Origin: a bacterium
GTDB taxonomy: Bacteria > Electryoneota > RPQS01
NCBI GenBank assembly: GCA_016703065.1
Contig: JADJCU010000008.1
Location: 1 to 64,000, forward strand
Length of the DNA: 64,000 nucleotides
Direction of reading: 5' to 3'
Below, in pieces: positions 19,432-28,299 of this stretch. Below the pieces are notes generated by a model that had not been told where the DNA came from, ran no database searches, and saw nothing but the letters and a program-made list of their open reading frames with translations. A program made the position numbers and the translations under genes. Every line of letters starts with the position of its first letter. The first letter of the stretch is position 1.

Positions 19432-20826
19432 GTGAGGCACATGGACAACTCCCGGAGCAAACGTGCAGTAGCGGGGCAAGAATCGCTCCAGCCCGACTCG
19501 AAGTCCGGGTCTGGGCGGGTCGTAGGGGACGTCACGGCCCTGTCTTCAGACGGCCGGGGGATTGTACGGCTTAGGGAGCAGGTCTTCTTTGGAGAAGGGA
19601 TTGTCCCCGGTGACCGGGTGACCTTTCAGCCAGACACTACGACGAAACCGGCAACGGCATACGATGTGAAAGTCTTGCGGCCTTCACCTGACCGCTGCGA
19701 GCACACGTGCAAGCATGCCGCAAAGTGTCCGGCCTCTCCGTGGGGAATTGTGAACTACGACGTTCAACTCAGGGAGAAGCGTGAGCTGGTGCGGCGCGTG
19801 CTGCGCGGGGTCGTCGAACCGGAACTTGTCCGGGAGATGTGGCCGAGCCCGTCCCAATGGGGCTATCGGAGCCGGATCACGCTGCGGATTCAGGCGCATC
19901 CGCGCGGCGGGTTTGAGCTGGGTTATGCCTCTGGAGCACGGGAGGCCGGGATCGTCCCGATCCAGCAGTGCATGCTTGCCAGCCGGATAATCGGGCGGGA
20001 GTTGAAGCGGCTGGCCGCAGAGTTTCGGGATGCACGGACGATCGCAGCGGAGAAGTTTCCGTCCCGGCTTTCTCTGTTCAGCACAGCCGACGGCGTTGCG
20101 GCGCTGGCGATTTTTCAGGGTCGACGTCAGGAGACAGATGTTCAAGAATTCATTGAGTTTGCGGAACGGCTAGAACTGGATGGCGGATTTTGGGCAGCGC
20201 ACGGCAATTCGGCGGGCTTAGTGGGAGAGCGAGGCATGTTTTGGAGAGTAAAGGAGAGCCAACTCATGCAAACCGGTTGGCTTGGGCACCAATTGGAGGT
20301 TCATCCCGCCGGTTTCACGCAGGTGAATGACGGAGCCTTTGATCGGGTGCTAAGGTATCTCGCGGAACAACGGACCCGATTCTCCGCTCCAACTACATGG
20401 GATTTGTATGGCGGCTACGGCGCGCTTGGCTTTGCGGTCGCAAGTGCCGGATCGCAGCTTGTTGTTGTTGAGCAGAACGGGCTGTCGAGGAGCACCTTTG
20501 AGCAACTTGCCGCAGCAAGGCCGGAGGTGCAAGCGACGTTCGACGAAACCGAAGTGAATCGTTACCTGCCGCGCATCAAAGGGAGGATCGGTCGCGATGA
20601 TTTGATCATCCTCGATCCACCGCGGAGCGGCTGTCATCCGGAAGCGCTTGACCTGATTGGCAAGTCTCGGGTTCGTCGCCTCCTCTGTATGTCATGTAAT
20701 CCTGCCCGTCTGGCGCGCGATGTCAAGCTCATTGCGCCAGCCGGATTTGTGGTGCGGGAAGTTCAGCCAGTGGACTTTTTCCCGCAAACTCCCGAAATTG
20801 AGGTGCTTGCATTGCTGGAACGATGA
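19432..20826 (+). CDS. rlmD: 23S rRNA (uracil-5-)-methyltransferase, RlmD/RlmCD family
   Basis: SAM-dependent RNA m5U methyltransferase of 464 residues. A TRAM RNA-binding domain (~25-83; DVTALSSDGRGIVRL) is followed by a cysteine cluster and the Rossmann methyltransferase domain. Visible motifs are FTQVN, the SAM-binding WDLYGGYGALG, ILDPPRSGCH, and the nucleophile Cys422 in MSCNPARLARD. In the cluster region the spacing Cys93-x5-Cys99 matches the [4Fe-4S] motif of RlmD, but the expected third Cys (CxxC) is Ser102 (CPAS). Cys89 and a cysteine in IQQCMLAS are present. The cluster may be absent or rearranged. Start GTG 19432, with ATG 19441 as an in-frame alternative. The symbol follows the family; the exact target uridine (747 or 1939) cannot be decided. 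Confidence 0.87.
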   Translation: MRHMDNSRSKRAVAGQESLQPDSKSGSGRVVGDVTALSSDGRGIVRLREQVFFGEGIVPGDRVTFQPDTTTKPATAYDVKVLRPSPDRCEHTCKHAAKCPASPWGIVNYDVQLREKRELVRRVLRGVVEPELVREMWPSPSQWGYRSRITLRIQAHPRGGFELGYASGAREAGIVPIQQCMLASRIIGRELKRLAAEFRDARTIAAEKFPSRLSLFSTADGVAALAIFQGRRQETDVQEFIEFAERLELDGGFWAAHGNSAGLVGERGMFWRVKESQLMQTGWLGHQLEVHPAGFTQVNDGAFDRVLRYLAEQRTRFSAPTTWDLYGGYGALGFAVASAGSQLVVVEQNGLSRSTFEQLAAARPEVQATFDETEVNRYLPRIKGRIGRDDLIILDPPRSGCHPEALDLIGKSRVRRLLCMSCNPARLARDVKLIAPAGFVVREVQPVDFFPQTPEIEVLALLER

Positions 20827-20898
20827 TGATATGTTGAAAAAAAGATGAAAATTGACTATTCTGCGTAATCGGAAAGTCTAAACGGAGAGGAACTGAAC

Positions 20899-21438
20899 AT
20901 GAAGATTCGCACATTGGGATTGGTGCTAATAATTTGCGCCGCACACGCCGCGACTGCCGCTACGAATATTGGCTTAAAGGGGATCGGTCCGCGCGCCGGA
21001 CTGGTCTGGCCGGAGGCGGGCGACGGGACATTCACGATTGGGCTCACAGCCGACATGGGAACATGGACGGATAATTTGCCGTGGGAAATGGCGCTGACGT
21101 ATTGGGGAAATGGCGAAGAAGGCAGATATGCGGGCACCACTTATGACTGGAGTTATACAAACATCGCCTACCGGAATACGGTGGCGTACCTGTTTGAGAT
21201 CCAGAAGAACATGTACGTGTATCCCGGCGCAGGCTTGAGTGTCAACTTCTTCAATGTGAGTTGGGATGGGCCGTATGAGGCGGACCACTCGGACACGGAA
21301 CTGACACTGACCGTGCTGGGCGGGTTTCAGTTTCCGATAGCGGAGAAGTGGCATGGGCAGGCTGAGATGCAGTTTGATATCGGCGACCCGGACCAGACGG
21401 CACTGCAAGTGGATTTCATTTACGAATTGGGCAAATAG
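20899..21438 (+). CDS. small outer-membrane beta-barrel protein
   Basis: Exported protein of 179 residues with a signal peptide (MKIRTLGLVLIICAAHAATA). The mature part is composed of alternating-polarity strands (TFTIGLTADMGTW, WEMALTYWG, YVYPGAGLSVNFFNV, LTLTVLGGFQFPI, AEMQFDIGD) and ends QVDFIYELGK, consistent with an eight-stranded OmpX/OmpW-like barrel. AGAGGAAC lies just upstream of the ATG. It starts 72 bases after the methyltransferase gene, and the acyl-CoA ligase gene starts eight bases after its stop, which suggests co-transcription with lipid metabolism. A role in uptake of a hydrophobic substrate would fit but is inference. Confidence 0.75.
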   Translation: MKIRTLGLVLIICAAHAATAATNIGLKGIGPRAGLVWPEAGDGTFTIGLTADMGTWTDNLPWEMALTYWGNGEEGRYAGTTYDWSYTNIAYRNTVAYLFEIQKNMYVYPGAGLSVNFFNVSWDGPYEADHSDTELTLTVLGGFQFPIAEKWHGQAEMQFDIGDPDQTALQVDFIYELGK

Positions 21439-21446
21439 GAGGAGCA

Positions 21447-23138
21447 TTGCTCACCTTAGCGGAGAAGATAGCACATGCAAGGAATCCGGGGGAGGGAGCG
21501 CAAGCTCTCTCCCCTCTTCCTTATCGGAACATTGGCGAGCTGTTGACGGCGCAGGCCAAGGCGCGGCCGGATCAAGAGTTTCTGATCTTCTATACAGATC
21601 ATGACGAGCGCAGCAGTTGGACTTACCGCGAGTTCTCGAAATTGGTCTGGAAGACAATTAAGATTCTGCAGAGCTTCGGGATCACCCGTGGGGACCGCGT
21701 CGCGACGGTTTCGCACAATCATGCGGAGACAGTCGTACACTATTTCGCGGCGTGGACTCTGGGCGCGGTCGTCGTGCCGATTAATCTCGGGGAGAGCGAC
21801 GAACGAGTCGAGTACATTCTCGGGAATTCGGAGACGAAGCTGGCGTTCGTGCGCGCGCCGTATTTGGCGCGGTTGGCGCATTTACGGGAGAAATTGCCTC
21901 ACTTCAAGACGATTGTTCAAACGGGAGACGCACTTCAGGCTTCGTATCCGCACTATGCGAACCTGCTTGACAAGTTTTCTGGCGACGCTTCCTCCCTGCC
22001 GCAGGTCGGCTTGGAAGATGAGGTATTGATTGTTTACACGTCCGGCACGACAGGCAATCCGAAGGGGGTCGTGCTCGTGCAGCAGAACTTGCTGCGGGAT
22101 GCCCAGGGGATTTCGTCCTGGCACGCTCTAACAGCGGGACAGATCATGATGTGCGTCCTGCCGCTCCATCACGTGAACGGCACGATTGTGACGCTGATGA
22201 CGCCGATGTTTTACGGCGGATCGGTGGTGTTAAATCAGAAGTTCTCGACGCATCATTTTTTTGAGCGGCTGCTGAGCGAACAGGTGCAGGTGGTGAGCGT
22301 GGTGCCGACGCTGCTGCAGTTTCTACTGCACGAGCAGAGTCTCGAAGGGAAACAGCTAACGCTTCCGCAATTCCGCCATATTATTTGCGGCGCCGGGCCG
22401 TTGACCGTCGAACTGGCGAGCGCATTCGAAGACCGGTTCGGCCTGCGCATCGTGCACGGCTATGGCCTGTCCGAGACGACGTGCTACTCGTGTTTCCTGC
22501 CGATTAAACTGACCGGCTCAGAACACAGGCGGTGGATGCGCGAGTACGGTTTTCCATCGATAGGTGTGCCGATACCGCAGAACGACATGGAGATACACGA
22601 CGATCGCGGTCAATCGCTGGCGCCCGAGCAGAAGGGGGAGATCGTGATTCGCGGCGTCAATGTAATGAAGCACTATTTCGCCGCGCCTGAGATTAACGAA
22701 AAGACGTTTGAGTTCGGCTGGTTTCGCTCGGGTGACGAGGGCTTTTATAAGATCGACGAACGGGGCCGGAAGTTCTTTTTCATTACGGGGCGCTTAAAGG
22801 AGCTCATTATTCGCGGCGGCGTGAACATCTCACCGTTTGAGATTGATGAGATACTGGCGCGCATTCCGGGGATTGACAAAGCAATGGCAGTGGGCTTTGA
22901 GAATGACTGGTATGGCGAAGAAGTAGGGGCGTATGTGTGCCTGAAGGCTGGCGCAATGGTTGGCGAGCAGCAGATTATCGAGTTTTGTCTTGCGGAGTTG
23001 CCGATGAGCAAGTGTCCGAAGGTTGTCGTCTTCGGGCATGAATTCCCCGTGACGTCGACGGGGAAGTATCAGCGCAACCGCTGCAAGCATTTGTTCGCAG
23101 AGTATAAATCGATTCAGTTTCCAAAGAAGAACTCATAG
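21447..23138 (+). CDS. AMP-dependent acyl-CoA synthetase/ligase (ANL superfamily)
   Basis: Adenylate-forming enzyme of 563 residues that activates a carboxylic acid, probably a fatty or aryl acid, to its CoA thioester. The P-loop-like A3 motif YTSGTTGNPKG is present, as are the A5 motif HGYGLSETTC, the A7/A8 region GWFRSGDEGFYKI with FFITGRLKELIIRGG, and the C-terminal catalytic Lys in TSTGKYQR. The N-terminal pantetheine and adenylation segments are full length. The TTG start is supported by AGGAGGAG five bases upstream, overlapping the end of the barrel gene region. It lies in a plus-strand run between an outer-membrane barrel and an S9 peptidase. Substrate chain length is not readable from sequence. 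Confidence 0.92.
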   Translation: MLTLAEKIAHARNPGEGAQALSPLPYRNIGELLTAQAKARPDQEFLIFYTDHDERSSWTYREFSKLVWKTIKILQSFGITRGDRVATVSHNHAETVVHYFAAWTLGAVVVPINLGESDERVEYILGNSETKLAFVRAPYLARLAHLREKLPHFKTIVQTGDALQASYPHYANLLDKFSGDASSLPQVGLEDEVLIVYTSGTTGNPKGVVLVQQNLLRDAQGISSWHALTAGQIMMCVLPLHHVNGTIVTLMTPMFYGGSVVLNQKFSTHHFFERLLSEQVQVVSVVPTLLQFLLHEQSLEGKQLTLPQFRHIICGAGPLTVELASAFEDRFGLRIVHGYGLSETTCYSCFLPIKLTGSEHRRWMREYGFPSIGVPIPQNDMEIHDDRGQSLAPEQKGEIVIRGVNVMKHYFAAPEINEKTFEFGWFRSGDEGFYKIDERGRKFFFITGRLKELIIRGGVNISPFEIDEILARIPGIDKAMAVGFENDWYGEEVGAYVCLKAGAMVGEQQIIEFCLAELPMSKCPKVVVFGHEFPVTSTGKYQRNRCKHLFAEYKSIQFPKKNS

Positions 23139-23153
23139 ATTGAGGACCCAGTT

Positions 23154-25064
23154 ATGTTGAGACACATTGGATTGGCAATAGTGTTGTGCGCGGCAACGGT
23201 GATGGCCGAGCCGCCAGCGAGCATGCTCTCGGAAGGTCAATACGTGCCGGACATCGGGACGTTTTTGCAGATCGGCAATTGGAGCCCCGCAGGGAATAGC
23301 TGGGACGGCAAAGATGTATATGTGATTTCCTCGGCATCTGGCGCTCCGCAAGTATACCGCATCACAGAGGATGGCTGGCCATATCAATTGACGACGTTCG
23401 AAGATGGCGTGGAAGGATTCACGCTTTCCAAGTACGGTCACGCCGCGATAGTGACGGCATCCGTTGGCGGTGACGAGAATTCGCAGATGTACCTGATGGA
23501 TACACATTCAGGGCGGCTTCTGAAGCTGACGAATAATCCCGAAGTCCAGTATGGATCGGTTGTCTGGACACCGGATGATGCGAAAATCTATTTTACGTCG
23601 AACGAAGAGAACGGTACAGACTTCTTCATCTACGAGATGAATATTACGTCGAGCGAGTCCAAAAAGATCTTCGACGGAGTGAAGGGCTCAAACTACATTG
23701 CTGAGCTGTCGCAGGATGGTCAGCACATGATCGTCGGGACATACACATCGAATGTGAATAATGACCTGCATCACGTCGAACTCGCCACGGGCAAGTGGAG
23801 CACGATCACCCGCGACAAGGGTGACGTGATCTACGGTTCGATAACTTTGATGCCGGACAACAAGACGATTTGGCTGGATTGCAACGACAACAAGGACGGC
23901 ATGTCGCGACTGGCGAAGATGACGCTCGGCTCGCCGAAAGTGACATTTGTCAATGACGGTTGGCTTGACACCAAGTGGGAATGCGAAGGCGTGGGTTTCT
24001 CACGCGACTACAAGTATATGGCCGCATCAACGAACGAAGACGGCTGGGGCCGCGCAAAGGTGCGTGAAGTAGAGACGGGCAGTGCTGTGAAGCTGCCGAA
24101 GCTCGACGGGCAGTTGAGCGTGGCCGGTTTCACAAAGGAAGGCGAGCTGATTCTCTCCTTCTCGAGTCCAACGAAAGCGCCGGACGTATATCGGTGGAAT
24201 CCACAGACGGAGACCCTGACACAGCTCACGCAGTCGATGTACGCGGGAATTGATCCGATGCTCTTCCGCGATCCGGTGCTCGTGCGATTGCCGAGTTTTG
24301 ACGGTTTGGAAATCTCGGGCTATCTCTACTTGCCGCCCGCATATCAGGAAGGCTCGCCGGTTCCATTTATCATTGAAGCACATGGCGGCCCGGAGTCGCA
24401 GTTCAGGCCAGCGTTCATTCGCAACTACCAATACATGATGCTGAACGGCTATGGCATCTTCAGTTTGAATCCACGCGGTTCATCCGGTTATGGCCGCGAG
24501 TTTCTTGCGCTCGACAACTATAAGAAGCGCAAGGATTCGCTGAAGGACTACAAGGCGGCGACGGATTGGCTGATTGCGCAGGGCTACACCAAGCAGGGCA
24601 TGATCGGCATTCGCGGCGGCAGCTACGGCGGGTATGTGACAATGGGGATGATCACTGAATATCCGGATTTGTATAATGCCGCAATTAACATTGTCGGCAT
24701 CGTGAACTTCAAGTCGTTCCTCGAAAAGACCGCAGACTATCGCCGGGCGCTGCGGGAAGCGGAATACGGCCCGCTGTCTGATCCGAAGTTCTTGGAAGAA
24801 GTTTCGCCGATCAACAAAGCGCACTTAATCAAGACGCCGTTGCTGGTTGTGCACGGAGAGAACGATCCGCGCGTTCCGGTGAATGAAGCGCGGCAGATAA
24901 TCGCAAAGCTCACTGAGATTGGAACGCCGGTCGATTCACTGATCTTCCCGGATGAGGGTCACGGCGCGAGCAAGCGACCGAATATCATCGCGGAATACCG
25001 CAAGCACGTCGAGTTTTTTGACAAGCATTTGAAAGGTATTCGCAAGCCGGAAAAGGACGAATAG
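23154..25064 (+). CDS. exported S9 family prolyl oligopeptidase-like serine peptidase
   Basis: Alpha/beta-hydrolase peptidase of 636 residues, similar to acylaminoacyl-peptidase or DPP-like S9 enzymes. A signal peptide (residues 1-18) places it in the periplasm or outside. Residues ~30-370 form a WD40-like beta-propeller (VVWTPDDAKIYFTSN and similar blades). The catalytic domain follows (~385-630) with nucleophile Ser490 in GGSYGGY, Asp571 in HGENDPRVP and His603 in DEGHG. It is the last gene of the plus-strand run from 19.4 kb and is followed 24 bases later by a strong hairpin terminator. It adds a further peptide-degrading activity to this protease-rich window. Confidence 0.94.
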   Translation: MLRHIGLAIVLCAATVMAEPPASMLSEGQYVPDIGTFLQIGNWSPAGNSWDGKDVYVISSASGAPQVYRITEDGWPYQLTTFEDGVEGFTLSKYGHAAIVTASVGGDENSQMYLMDTHSGRLLKLTNNPEVQYGSVVWTPDDAKIYFTSNEENGTDFFIYEMNITSSESKKIFDGVKGSNYIAELSQDGQHMIVGTYTSNVNNDLHHVELATGKWSTITRDKGDVIYGSITLMPDNKTIWLDCNDNKDGMSRLAKMTLGSPKVTFVNDGWLDTKWECEGVGFSRDYKYMAASTNEDGWGRAKVREVETGSAVKLPKLDGQLSVAGFTKEGELILSFSSPTKAPDVYRWNPQTETLTQLTQSMYAGIDPMLFRDPVLVRLPSFDGLEISGYLYLPPAYQEGSPVPFIIEAHGGPESQFRPAFIRNYQYMMLNGYGIFSLNPRGSSGYGREFLALDNYKKRKDSLKDYKAATDWLIAQGYTKQGMIGIRGGSYGGYVTMGMITEYPDLYNAAINIVGIVNFKSFLEKTADYRRALREAEYGPLSDPKFLEEVSPINKAHLIKTPLLVVHGENDPRVPVNEARQIIAKLTEIGTPVDSLIFPDEGHGASKRPNIIAEYRKHVEFFDKHLKGIRKPEKDE

Positions 25065-25088
25065 GATTGTTCTATTTTCAGATATGAA

Positions 25089-25116
25089 GAAGCCCGACTC
25101 ATGTGAGTCGGGCTTC
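25089..25116 (+). terminator. intrinsic terminator
   Basis: Perfect 12-bp stem (GAAGCCCGACTC / GAGTCGGGCTTC) with an ATGT loop, followed by GTTTATTTT. It terminates the S9 peptidase transcript between convergent genes; the stem could also serve the minus-strand esterase operon ending at 25119. Confidence 0.9.
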
Positions 25117-25118
25117 GT

Positions 25119-26240
25119 TTATTTTGGAAGTTCGCTGTGCCACCAGCGGAGAATATCGGGCAATCGTCGCCGCCACGACGTTTCGTTGTGTTCTCCGACG
25201 GGGTCAACATGCGCTTTGACGCGGACGCCGTTATCGCGCAGGACGCGCGCGCATTCGAGCACGGCATCGATCATTTGATTGGAGAGTTCTCGATTGCCGC
25301 CGAATTCCCGCGCACCATAGTCGAGCCAGAAGCGCGTACCGCCGGAGTAGCTTTGTGCAAGTTTGAGCGCCCGGCCCGCGGCCACATTCATGGTTGGGCT
25401 GAGGCACAGTGCGGCGCTAAAGACGTCAGGCCTCGTGAGCCCGGCGTACAGTGAAATCAAACCGCCGAGCGATGAGCCACAGACCGCAGTAGACTCCGCT
25501 GCGGTCTTTGTGCGAAATTGTTTGTCGATCAGCGGTTTGACGGTTTGCGTGAGGAAGCGCACGTAGCGTTCGCCGAATCCTCGCGACCGACGAAAGTCAT
25601 CCTCCCACGGCGAATATTCATGCAAGCGGCCAACGCCGACGTTAGGAATGCCAACGACTATGTGCCGCAAATTCTCAAGGCGGGCGAGATCGAGCGAGAC
25701 CTCATCGACGCCCCACTCTTTGTCGAAAGCCATGACGTCATCGAAGAGATTCTGTCCATCGTGCATGTAGAGGACCGGGTATCGCTCGTCGGTTCGGTTA
25801 TCATACTCAGGCGGAACAAGCACAAACAGGTCGCGCATGTTTCCGAGCTGCGGCGCGAAGACGTCATTGACCATGCGCACGTCGCCGTTGTTGGTATGAC
25901 GCGGGCGCCAGTCGAGCGTCTCGGGATGCAGGTCGCACCAGCCGTCGACGCTCAGCCGTGCACCACTGTTCCCGGCCTCGCGCTTCCACACGCGATTGTC
26001 GATGGGCCTGCCGTCGCGGGTGCATTCGACGCTGTCCCATGAGCCGCGCGTGATTTTGAACTCGGCCCGTTCGACATCGGTCGGCAGCGTGAAACGAAAG
26101 GCTCCGTCTTCGCGCGCCGTCACCCGAGCAAGCGGATGCGCCGGGCTCCAGCCATTGAAGTCTCCGGCCAGATAGATAGACGCGCCCGCCGGAGTGTCGG
26201 CGGGCACGTGAATTTCCAAAACGCGGGAAGTATCTTGCAT
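25119..26240 (-). CDS. alpha/beta-hydrolase esterase with N-terminal carbohydrate-binding-like (E-set) domain
   Basis: Esterase of 373 residues resembling the enterochelin-esterase (Fes/D) family. Residues ~5-100 form an E-set/CBM20- or CBM48-like beta domain (SIYLAGDFNGWSP). The hydrolase domain (~125-370) has the nucleophile elbow GSSLGG (Ser257), an Asp-containing segment (WLDYGAREFGGN) and His351 (VGEHNETSW). There is no signal peptide. It starts one base after the stop of the ATP-grasp gene, so it is the last cistron of a five-gene minus-strand operon. In siderophore systems such enzymes cleave an ester of a peptide-like metabolite. Here it sits with two amidoligases and a transporter, so hydrolysis or tailoring of the pathway product is a reasonable guess. 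The substrate is unknown. Confidence 0.85.
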   Translation of the reverse strand: MQDTSRVLEIHVPADTPAGASIYLAGDFNGWSPAHPLARVTAREDGAFRFTLPTDVERAEFKITRGSWDSVECTRDGRPIDNRVWKREAGNSGARLSVDGWCDLHPETLDWRPRHTNNGDVRMVNDVFAPQLGNMRDLFVLVPPEYDNRTDERYPVLYMHDGQNLFDDVMAFDKEWGVDEVSLDLARLENLRHIVVGIPNVGVGRLHEYSPWEDDFRRSRGFGERYVRFLTQTVKPLIDKQFRTKTAAESTAVCGSSLGGLISLYAGLTRPDVFSAALCLSPTMNVAAGRALKLAQSYSGGTRFWLDYGAREFGGNRELSNQMIDAVLECARVLRDNGVRVKAHVDPVGEHNETSWRRRLPDILRWWHSELPK

Positions 26241-26241
26241 G

Positions 26242-27514
26242 TTACAGTGCCGCGATGCGATCCTGTTCTGTTTTAACCCAGTAGGCGATCAGGCCGCGAT
26301 AGTGCGCAATAAACTGGTCGTGTTCGTGCTCGGGGAAGGAACGACGGCAGCGCTCGACCAGGATTTCGTCCCATTCGGGGCTGGCGAAGAAGTCGAGCGT
26401 AAGTTGATCCAATGGAGCAAGGTGCGTGGCGCAGAATACTTCAAAGCGTTCGGCTTCGAAGTAGCGCTGCGCGAGTTCGTGATAGTGGTCGAGCTTTTCA
26501 CTGAATGGCATGTCGCAATCAGCAATCGCAAAATACTCGCGGGACTGTAAGTCGATGCGGGTTTTGCGTTCCGTCACCGCGCAATAGAGCGACCAACTGA
26601 CGAGCGCCTTGATTGCCCAGGGGAAATAGTAGTGCAGCGACACCAATGACGTGTCCGGCACTGCGTTGGCGAAGTCAATGGGATAAATACTCTCGCCGCG
26701 CAGCAACGACTCGCAGGAGTTATACTCCCAGCCGAAGAAAGCGTTAATGATGCGCGTGAGTTTGACCAGATAGTCGCCTTGATGCGGGTTCAGAAAACCG
26801 TGTTCGATGCGGTAGCGATTGTGAAGCGGCTGCTCGGGGTCGTAACGCATCGGGAGGATCTGCGGACCGCAGCCCAGGCAACGGCAAAATACGTCGTAAT
26901 CGACGATGCCTTTCTGAATGTGCATGGTCTGTTCGCCGGACTCGTCGTACGCGCGCAATAGGTCATCGCGATTTTTGATGTGCGAGACGCCGCGCCAACC
27001 GCCGCCGTCGTAGGGTTTCATGAAGACGGGGAAGCCGCCGACTTTTCCACGACTTCTTCGAGATTGAAGAGCTTATGGTAGTTCTCAGCGGTCACGCGAG
27101 CGCGCTCGTCGGCGGGATCCCACTTTTTTGCGGAACAAGCCACGTTTCGGGAATATCAAATCCGAGGCGAATCATCACGCAATACGCGGAGTGTTTCTCC
27201 ATCGATTGAAAGGTGAACGGGTTGTTAACCGTGTGGGAATCATTGATGAGTGCGGACTTCTTGAGCCATTCGCGGACCGTCATGTGCCAATAGCCGAGGC
27301 GGTCAATGATAACATGCTGGGCGACGTGTTGACGCAGGTCGAACGGTTCGATGGACAGCCGTTCAATTTCAAAGTCAAAGCGGCGGCCCTGATAGTTCAG
27401 ATGGGAGCCGAGCTTTTTAATCAGCGCTTCAAAGGCGAGGGGCCAGGCGTACTCGTTGCCGAGCAGCAGGCCGATGCGGCGTTCGGTTTGCGGAAGGTCT
27501 TCCTGATAGAACAT
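26242..27514 (-). CDS. ATP-grasp domain protein, probable amide-forming ligase (two frameshifts)
   Basis: ATP-grasp protein of about 425 residues. The glycine-rich ATP-binding loop reads FMKPYDGGGWRGVSHI. N-terminal residues ~1-135 (ERRIGLLLGNEYAWPLAFE, GRRFDFEIERLSIEPFDLR) form the pre-grasp part, and the segment MEKHSAYCVMIRLGFDIPE is typical of the central linker. The reading frame breaks twice: in the A6 run at 27124-27129 (minus strand) and the A4 run at 27043-27046. Restoring one A at each gives LVPQKKWDPADERARVTAENY and EEVVEKVGGFPVFMKPYDGG. It starts 11 bases after the second esterase and abuts the first. The family joins a carboxylate to an amine or thiol through an acyl phosphate. 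The C-terminal ~110 residues are not a domain I recognise. Product unknown. Confidence 0.8.
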
Positions 27515-27525
27515 CGTTAGGTGTA

Positions 27526-28263
27526 TTAGTCGAGTTGAGAAATGTAGACGGAAATCATGCGGCGCCAGGATGGCCAGTCATGCGGAGTGTCGTTCCCCCA
27601 AAGATCGAGATGATGACCAATTCCTTTATCGTCCAGAATGGACGATATCCGTTTGGTCTGTTCGATGCAATTCCCTTCCCATGCGCCCTGTCCAACGACG
27701 AGCGCGATCTTAATGCGGCGAATGGCTTCCAGGGTGTCATTGTCCGCGAGGTTGGGCAAGTAGTCCATCGGATTCTGGAAGTAGAAGCTATCGTCGTAGA
27801 AACCCTCGAGCCGTTCACGGATGTCGTAATTCCCGGAGAAGCACAGGACATGACTGAAGTTCCATGGGTACTTCAGTGCAAAATTCAACGTGTGGTACGC
27901 ACCGAAACTCGAACCAGTAGCGGCGATGCGGACATTTTGTGAGCCGCAGTTGTGATTGAGGAATGGGAAGACTTCGTGCGTGATGTATTGCTCATAGAAC
28001 TCGTGCGCGCGCACACGCAGTCGGGGTTCGAGACCTTTGTTGAACCAACTCTCGGAGTCGACACCATCCACGCAATAGACCTTAACCTGTCCTCCTTCAA
28101 TTGCGTGGCGGATGGTTTCAATCATGTGATTGGATTCGTAGTCAAAGAAGCGGCCTTGTGCCGAAGGGAAGACGAGCAGCGGTCTGCCATAGTGACCAAA
28201 GACGAGCAGTTCCATTTCACGGCTAAGGGCCGGGCTGTACCATTTGTGATATTCGCGCTGCAT
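27526..28263 (-). CDS. small esterase/alpha-beta hydrolase (COG4947-like)
   Basis: Cytosolic alpha/beta hydrolase of 245 residues. The N-terminus (REYHKWYSPALSREMELLVFGHYGRPLLVFP) is typical of an uncharacterised esterase group. The nucleophile Ser119 sits in ATGSSFGAYH, and His228 in DTPHDWPSW is the likely catalytic His. A signal peptide and lid domain are absent. It is the third gene of the five-gene operon, 36 bases after the MFS gene and 11 bases before the ATP-grasp gene. Two distinct hydrolases beside two C-N ligases suggests making and releasing an ester or amide intermediate, but this is inference. Family assignment is from memory of sequence signatures. Confidence 0.82.
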   Translation of the reverse strand: MQREYHKWYSPALSREMELLVFGHYGRPLLVFPSAQGRFFDYESNHMIETIRHAIEGGQVKVYCVDGVDSESWFNKGLEPRLRVRAHEFYEQYITHEVFPFLNHNCGSQNVRIAATGSSFGAYHTLNFALKYPWNFSHVLCFSGNYDIRERLEGFYDDSFYFQNPMDYLPNLADNDTLEAIRRIKIALVVGQGAWEGNCIEQTKRISSILDDKGIGHHLDLWGNDTPHDWPSWRRMISVYISQLD

Positions 28264-28299
28264 TGAGTGAAGAAAATAGGATGAAAGATGATGCGAAAC

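Noticed and set aside
27036..27135. Programmed -1 frameshifting as explanation of the ATP-grasp break
   Set aside because: Two separate shifts would be required, the in-frame phase is not the canonical A AAA AAG arrangement, and the same kind of break occurs in many unrelated genes.
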